Origin: an uncultured Olegusella sp.
GTDB taxonomy: Bacteria > Actinomycetota > Coriobacteriia > Coriobacteriales > Atopobiaceae
Length of the DNA: 9,881 nucleotides
Assembly (NCBI RefSeq): GCF_947253395.1
Contig: NZ_CAMXYY010000054.1
Span: 1 to 9,881, forward strand
Direction of reading: 5' to 3'
The notes below the pieces were generated by a model. That model was not told the origin of the DNA. It saw nothing but the letters and a program-made list of their open reading frames with translations, and ran no database searches. Shown piece after piece: positions 6,419 through 9,881 of the stretch. Numbering within the stretch: position 1 is the first letter of the stretch; each line of letters opens with the position of its first letter. The translations under genes were made by a program, and so were the position numbers.

Positions 6419-7390
6419 CTACTTCGCGCTGTTCGCGATCGCCTGATCAATCAGCTTGTCCAGCGCCTCTCGCTGCGCAGCAGACGTAATTGCACCTACG
6501 ATGGGCTCTCCTACAATGTTGCCTTTGCTATCAACAACGTAGGTGGTCGGGAAGGAAAAGAGCCCCGAGACAAGCTTACCCGCATCACTATCCGTCTTGA
6601 ACCAGACGTTTTTGTAGGTAATGCCCTTCTTCGACAGGACATCCTTGGCATCCGAGATCTCGCCCTTGTTGCCGTCGAGCGTAAAGGAGTTAACACCTAC
6701 GACCTGGCCTCCCTTTTCGGCAAGCTTCTTGTGAAGCGCCTCAAGCTCTCCAAGCTCTTCCACGCACGGCTTGCAGCTGGTAAACCAGAAGTTCATCACA
6801 GTCACCTTGCTCTTTGAGAAAAGCTCATCACTGCTCACGTCGTTACCATCAAGATCTTTGCCCTTAAAGCTGGGGAACTTGGTGGACTTGCTTGTATCGC
6901 CTGTCATTCCCGCACTCGATGCATCAACACTATCGCCTGATTCAGGTGCTTTTACGCAGTCGGGGAACTTCTTCTTGAGCGCCGTAAGCTTATCCTCAAT
7001 CTTTTTGATCTGCTCGGCCCCTGCCTTGAGTACGTTGAGCTCATCAGTCGAGAACTTATCCTTGGCACTTTCCACAGTGGAAAGCAGGAACTCACCGTAA
7101 TTTGAGCCGTTCCCTATCATCGAGGAATCCTTGTTTGCCTCAGCAAATACCTTTTCCCACAGCTCCTTATCGCTTGAGAAAATGTCGTTTTCCTTTTGCA
7201 TGAGCCTGTTGTACAGATCGCTTGCTTCCTCGGCGTTCTTTGGCTCCTCTGCAATAAAGGCCTCGATGTCCGCATCGCTTCCTGCTGGCTTGCCCTTATC
7301 AGCTCCGGGCGTCGAGCAAGCCGCAAGACATAACACCAGCGCAGACATCACCAGTGCAACTGCAATCTTTGGTAGCTTCATAACACTCAT
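6419..7390 (-). CDS. TlpA/ResA-like thioredoxin-fold lipoprotein
   Basis: The product has 323 residues. The N-terminus is a lipoprotein signal peptide: MKLPK, a hydrophobic core, then LAAC with lipidated C25. Residues about 41-145 are charged and probably helical, and precede a Ser/Gly/Thr linker (about 150-170). Residues about 171-320 are a TlpA/AhpC-type thioredoxin domain with WFTSCKPC (active-site C206 and C209) and FPTTYVVD containing the cis-proline P281. Another cysteine (C145) lies just before the linker. It should act outside the membrane as a disulfide reductase. ATG 7390 is favoured because GAGGAAAG lies directly upstream; ATG 7381 is an alternative. It is last in an operon, 24 bases after the membrane ferredoxin gene, which probably supplies its electrons. 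The client protein is unknown. The long helical insert before the thioredoxin domain is larger than in minimal ResA. Confidence 0.9.
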   Translation of the reverse strand: MSVMKLPKIAVALVMSALVLCLAACSTPGADKGKPAGSDADIEAFIAEEPKNAEEASDLYNRLMQKENDIFSSDKELWEKVFAEANKDSSMIGNGSNYGEFLLSTVESAKDKFSTDELNVLKAGAEQIKKIEDKLTALKKKFPDCVKAPESGDSVDASSAGMTGDTSKSTKFPSFKGKDLDGNDVSSDELFSKSKVTVMNFWFTSCKPCVEELGELEALHKKLAEKGGQVVGVNSFTLDGNKGEISDAKDVLSKKGITYKNVWFKTDSDAGKLVSGLFSFPTTYVVDSKGNIVGEPIVGAITSAAQREALDKLIDQAIANSAK

Positions 7391-7414
7391 AACTTTCCTC
7401 CGTTTTCTTACAAC

Positions 7415-8338
7415 CTAAATCTTTGCTTTTACGTGCTGCTTGTCCTCGCGTGGTTGAGAAGAATGTTTGTCCGGCAGGCTTAAACCGTAGCGAAACTTAA
7501 CGGCACCAACGGGACAGGCGCTTACGCACTTGCCGCAGCGAATGCACTCGGCATGGTCGGGCGACCGCGTGACATCAACGTCCATCTTGCATACCCTTGC
7601 GCACCTACCACACGAGACGCACTTGTGCTGGTCAACGCGCATTCCCAGCAGGGAAACCTTATTCATGAGCGCGTACCATGCGCCAAGTGGGCAGATCCAT
7701 TTGCAAAAAGGACGATAGAAGAGCACGCTTAGCACAACCACCGTCACCAAGATGATGAGCTTCCAAGTAAACAGCCGGCCTAAGGCAGAGCGTATGCCGA
7801 CGTTAACGATTGACAGCGGGATTGCGCCCTCAAGTACCCCCTGCGGGCAAACGTACTTGCAAAAGAAGGGATCGCCCATGCCTATATCGTTTATCACCAG
7901 CGCTGGAAGCAAAACTACAGCAAGCAACAGCACGGCGTACTTCACATACCGAAGCGGCTTGAGTTTTTTTGTTGATAGCTTCTTGCCGGGAATCTTATGC
8001 AGCAGCTCCTGCAACCAGCCAAACGGACACAAAAACCCACATACGAAGCGTCCCAGCAGCACGCCGATTAAAATCAGCGTTCCCGTCACGTAATAGGAAA
8101 AGCTGAACTTTGAGGATCCCACCACCGCCTGAAACGAGCCTATGGGACACGCGCCCGAGGCCGCCGGACACGAATAGCAGTTGAGGCCAGGTACACAGAC
8201 CGTTTTGCCCGTACCCTGATAGATGCCGCCCCTCACGAAATTGGGCAGGTGGATATTGGTGAGCAACGCTGCCACCATCTGCACCCACGTGCGAAAACGG
8301 CTCAAAAGATGTGAGGCGGAGTTATTTTTCTTATCCAA
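7415..8338 (-). CDS. 4Fe-4S membrane ferredoxin, NapH/MauN/YccM-like
   Basis: The product has 307 residues from TTG 8338. Residues 48-65 hold CVPGLNCYSCP and a further ACP, a cysteine set typical of this family in anaerobes. Membrane helices lie at about 83-106, 132-150 and 191-208, with NapH-type CxxxCP motifs at C100/C104, C160/C164 and C212/C216. The C-terminus has two ferredoxin clusters, CVSCGRCARVCK (240-251) and CIRCGKCVSACP (265-276), then a short charged tail. It should carry electrons between cytosol and outer face. The start is uncertain: TTG 8338 has GGAG ten bases upstream and overlaps the end of the CXXC mini-gene by eight bases; GTG 8347 is also possible. An open frame to TTG 8410 is rejected because it overlaps most of the upstream small gene. 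It is followed by the thioredoxin lipoprotein gene. Confidence 0.88.
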   Translation of the reverse strand: MDKKNNSASHLLSRFRTWVQMVAALLTNIHLPNFVRGGIYQGTGKTVCVPGLNCYSCPAASGACPIGSFQAVVGSSKFSFSYYVTGTLILIGVLLGRFVCGFLCPFGWLQELLHKIPGKKLSTKKLKPLRYVKYAVLLLAVVLLPALVINDIGMGDPFFCKYVCPQGVLEGAIPLSIVNVGIRSALGRLFTWKLIILVTVVVLSVLFYRPFCKWICPLGAWYALMNKVSLLGMRVDQHKCVSCGRCARVCKMDVDVTRSPDHAECIRCGKCVSACPVGAVKFRYGLSLPDKHSSQPREDKQHVKAKI

Positions 8339-8477
8339 TTCCGACACACTCCAAGCATAATCTGATAGCCTTAGCCAGCACGGCGTCTGCCTCGCCGCGC
8401 ATAACGCCAAAGCACACCATGCTTATCCCGATGACCAGCAAGGCAGACTGAGCTATGGGTTTTATTGCTTTGAACAA
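8331..8477 (-). CDS. CD1871A-family CXXC mini-protein, single membrane helix
   Basis: This 48-residue gene is too short for common length cut-offs. The product has a basic start (MFKAIKP), one membrane helix (about residues 11-28, ending VMRGE), a short amphipathic helix (ADAVLAKAIRL), and a C-terminal CLECVGIG with the CXXC at 41-44. This layout, including the ending CLEC(I/V)GIG, matches what I recall of the CD1871A family named after a Clostridioides difficile protein. I chose TTG 8477 because AAAGGAG (8492-8486) lies eight bases upstream. An in-frame ATG at 8495 has a poor site and would add six residues. It overlaps the start of the NapH-like gene, so the two are translationally linked. 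Its function is not established; the context suggests relay of electrons or thiol exchange with the adjacent ferredoxin and thioredoxin. Confidence 0.8.
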   Translation of the reverse strand: MFKAIKPIAQSALLVIGISMVCFGVMRGEADAVLAKAIRLCLECVGIG

Positions 8478-8485
8478 TTTGGTCG

Positions 8486-8492
8486 CTCCTTT
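8486..8492 (-). promoter_or_regulatory. Ribosome binding site that fixes the CXXC mini-gene start
   Basis: AAAGGAG on the minus strand lies eight bases before TTG 8477. It overlaps the alternative ATG 8495 start, so it supports the shorter 48-residue form. Confidence 0.6.
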
Positions 8493-8510
8493 CATCTCGC
8501 GTAGCATTGG

Positions 8511-8538
8511 ACCATACCGGCCATAAAATCTTTGTTAA
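8511..8538 (-). promoter_or_regulatory. Candidate promoter of the redox operon
   Basis: TTAACA (8538-8533; five of six to the -35 consensus) and TATGGT (8516-8511; four of six to the -10) are separated by 16 bases on the minus strand. Transcription would begin near 8504, leaving about 27 bases of leader that contain the ribosome binding site of the CXXC gene. The spacing and position fit well; use is inferred. Confidence 0.5.
8524..8529 (+). promoter_or_regulatory. Possible -10 box of the two-component operon
   Basis: TAAAAT matches the -10 consensus at five of six bases and would give a leader of about 33 bases to ATG 8569. There is no good -35 at normal spacing, as in activator-dependent promoters. 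It lies inside the spacer of the opposite-strand promoter, so the two would compete for polymerase. A direct repeat CCATA (8512-8516 and 8521-8525) adjoins it and could be half of a regulator site. Confidence 0.3.
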
Positions 8539-8568
8539 GCGTGAAAAGACCTGCCCGAGGAGAGTGTC

Positions 8569-9240
8569 ATGCGTATTTTGGTTGTCGAAGACGAGCGGGT
8601 GCTCTGCGATGCGATTGCGCGCAGCCTGCGAAATCTTGCCTATAGCGTTGATTGCAGCTACGACGGGAGCCAAGCCTTAGAAATGCTTGCTGTCGAAACT
8701 TTTGACCTTGTCGTGCTCGACCTCAATCTTCCCCATGCCGATGGCATGACCGTGCTCAAGGCCCTTAGGGAGAATGACCGAGAAACCAAGGTGCTCATCT
8801 TGTCAGCCCGCTGCGAAGTTGCCGACAAGGTGGCGGGGCTGGACGCGGGGGCCAACGACTATCTAACCAAGCCATTTCATTTAGATGAGCTTGCAGCGCG
8901 TATTCGCAGTCTGACACTTAGGCACTTTACGCAAGACGATGTTGTGCTGACCTGCGGAAGTCTTTGCTTCAACACCAAGCTACGTACAGCAGCCATCGGT
9001 GATGAGGTCTTGTCTTTGACCCGCAAGGAAACAGGTATCCTGGAATATCTCATGCTCAACCAGGGACGCCCCATAAGTCAGGAGGAGCTCATCGAGCATG
9101 TGTGGGACAGCAGTGTGAACAGCTTTAGCAATTCGGTGAGGGTACACATCTCGTCGCTCAGAAAAAAGCTGCGCTGCGCCCTGGGGCACGACCCCATCTG
9201 CAACCGCATTGGGGAGGGCTATGTAATGGAGGAGGCCTAA
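8569..9240 (+). CDS. OmpR/PhoB-family response regulator
   Basis: The product has 223 residues, the normal length. The receiver domain (1 to about 118) has acidic residues E7/D8, phosphoacceptor D51 (VVLDLNLP), S79 (ILSA) and K101 (TKPF). The winged-helix DNA-binding domain (about 125-221) ends with the typical LTRKE, SVRVHISSLRKKL and IGEGYVM segments. The start ATG 8569 has GGAGAG upstream at suitable spacing. The cognate kinase starts immediately after the stop, with the kinase ribosome binding site inside the end of this gene. It is divergent from the redox operon, so autoregulation or control of that operon is a reasonable inference. The stimulus is not known. Confidence 0.95.
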   Translation: MRILVVEDERVLCDAIARSLRNLAYSVDCSYDGSQALEMLAVETFDLVVLDLNLPHADGMTVLKALRENDRETKVLILSARCEVADKVAGLDAGANDYLTKPFHLDELAARIRSLTLRHFTQDDVVLTCGSLCFNTKLRTAAIGDEVLSLTRKETGILEYLMLNQGRPISQEELIEHVWDSSVNSFSNSVRVHISSLRKKLRCALGHDPICNRIGEGYVMEEA

Positions 9241-9881
9241 GTGAAACGACTCTCGCTGCAATGGCGCATTACGCTGATGACGGCGCTGCTTTTGTGTCTG
9301 ACCTGCGTACTCCTCAATTGCCTGATTGGCTACTTAGGCATGCGCTCCATGGAGTCGATTGGCATTGGTCTCGCAGCACGCGATGACATCAATGGGGACC
9401 ACCCCAGCTCGTTTGATCCGACGAGCGAGGAGATTGACCACGATCTCACCATCGTCGTGAGCGATGCGCAGGAGTCCTTTGGCACAGCTAGCTGGTATAT
9501 AACGGCAGGCATAACGCTGCTCGGAGGTGTGCTGGCGTATTTCGTGAGCGGATGTGCGCTCAAGCCGCTGAGGTCCTTTGCGGCTCAGGTCGAAAACGTA
9601 CGGCCCGACAACCTGGCTGACATGAAGATTAGCGAAGACGTACCATTGGAGCTTGCGCGTTGCAGCGCGTCATTTAATAACATGATCGACCGCCTTGACG
9701 AGGGCTTTGCTGCGCAACGACAGTTCACGGGCAACGCTGCGCACGAGCTGCGGACGCCGCTGGCGCTGATGCAGGCCCAAATAGAGCTGTTTTGCTCCGA
9801 GCACCCCGACGCGCAGCCCGATACGGCCAAGCTACTTGGATTGTTGCAGGAGCAGACCGAGCGCATGTCTCAGATGACAAG
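9241..9881 (+). CDS. Sensor histidine kinase, 3' part outside window
   Basis: GTG 9241 directly follows the regulator's TAA, and GGAGGAGG at 9228-9235 gives a strong ribosome binding site five bases before it, so the two are tightly coupled. The visible 213 residues show membrane helix one (about 8-33), a short extracytoplasmic loop of about 50 acidic residues, helix two (about 85-104), a HAMP linker (about 105-157, with ALKPL at the proline position), then the dimerisation and phosphoacceptor domain with FTGNAAHELRTPLAL, where H168 is the likely phosphorylated residue. The catalytic ATPase domain is not in the window. The small extracytoplasmic loop suggests sensing at or within the membrane rather than binding a large ligand. 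Confidence 0.93.
   Translation, partial: MKRLSLQWRITLMTALLLCLTCVLLNCLIGYLGMRSMESIGIGLAARDDINGDHPSSFDPTSEEIDHDLTIVVSDAQESFGTASWYITAGITLLGGVLAYFVSGCALKPLRSFAAQVENVRPDNLADMKISEDVPLELARCSASFNNMIDRLDEGFAAQRQFTGNAAHELRTPLALMQAQIELFCSEHPDAQPDTAKLLGLLQEQTERMSQMT

Noticed and set aside
8339..8410. N-terminal extension of the NapH-like protein back to TTG 8410
   Set aside because: This stretch is the coding region of the CXXC mini-gene in another frame. The mini-gene has a strong ribosome binding site and a clear family pattern, so the extension is a shadow.
1..9881. CRISPR array, tRNA or rRNA gene, insertion sequence, phage attachment site
   Set aside because: I saw no regularly spaced repeats, cloverleaf-like segments, ribosomal RNA stretches, transposase motifs or terminal inverted repeats.

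Overview
The window looks like chromosomal DNA from a moderately high-GC Gram-positive anaerobe, most likely a member of the Coriobacteriia (Atopobium/Olsenella/Collinsella-type Actinobacteria). The reasons are a large exported surface protein with a Staphylococcus SdrD-like B-domain start, a lipoprotein thioredoxin, a NapH-like membrane ferredoxin with a CD1871A-type mini-protein, and a flavodoxin pair of a kind common in that class. The taxonomic call is inference from gene content only.

Layout. Positions 1-3611 (minus strand) are one uninterrupted reading frame of more than 1200 codons. It encodes a secreted surface protein whose C-terminus lies beyond the left edge. A 308-base divergent region (3612-3919) follows, holding a candidate promoter with a G7 tract in its spacer (minus strand) and a 38-bp imperfect tandem duplication around the start of the next gene (plus strand). 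The plus-strand block is a diacylglycerol/lipid kinase (3920-4822), a weak terminator-like hairpin, then two translationally coupled flavodoxin-like genes (5061-5549 and 5546-6304), the second with a three-helix membrane tail. A perfect 14-bp hairpin at 6351-6383 separates these from a convergent minus-strand operon.

The minus-strand operon, read from right to left, has three genes: a 48-residue single-helix CXXC mini-protein (8331-8477, too small for routine ORF calling), a polytopic 4Fe-4S NapH-like protein (7415-8338) and a TlpA/ResA-like thioredoxin lipoprotein (6419-7390). Together they look like a path carrying electrons across the membrane to an extracytoplasmic thiol protein, although no CcdA/DsbD is visible. 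Divergent from this operon is an OmpR-type response regulator (8569-9240), followed at once by its sensor histidine kinase (9241 to beyond the right edge). The 91-base gap between them contains tightly overlapping back-to-back promoter candidates, which suggests that the two-component system controls, or is controlled together with, the redox operon.

Most interesting points: the CXXC mini-protein/NapH/thioredoxin module, the duplicated translation start of the lipid kinase with its overlapping 13-residue leader peptide, the possible homopolymer-tuned promoter of the surface protein, and the complementary motif loss in the flavodoxin pair.
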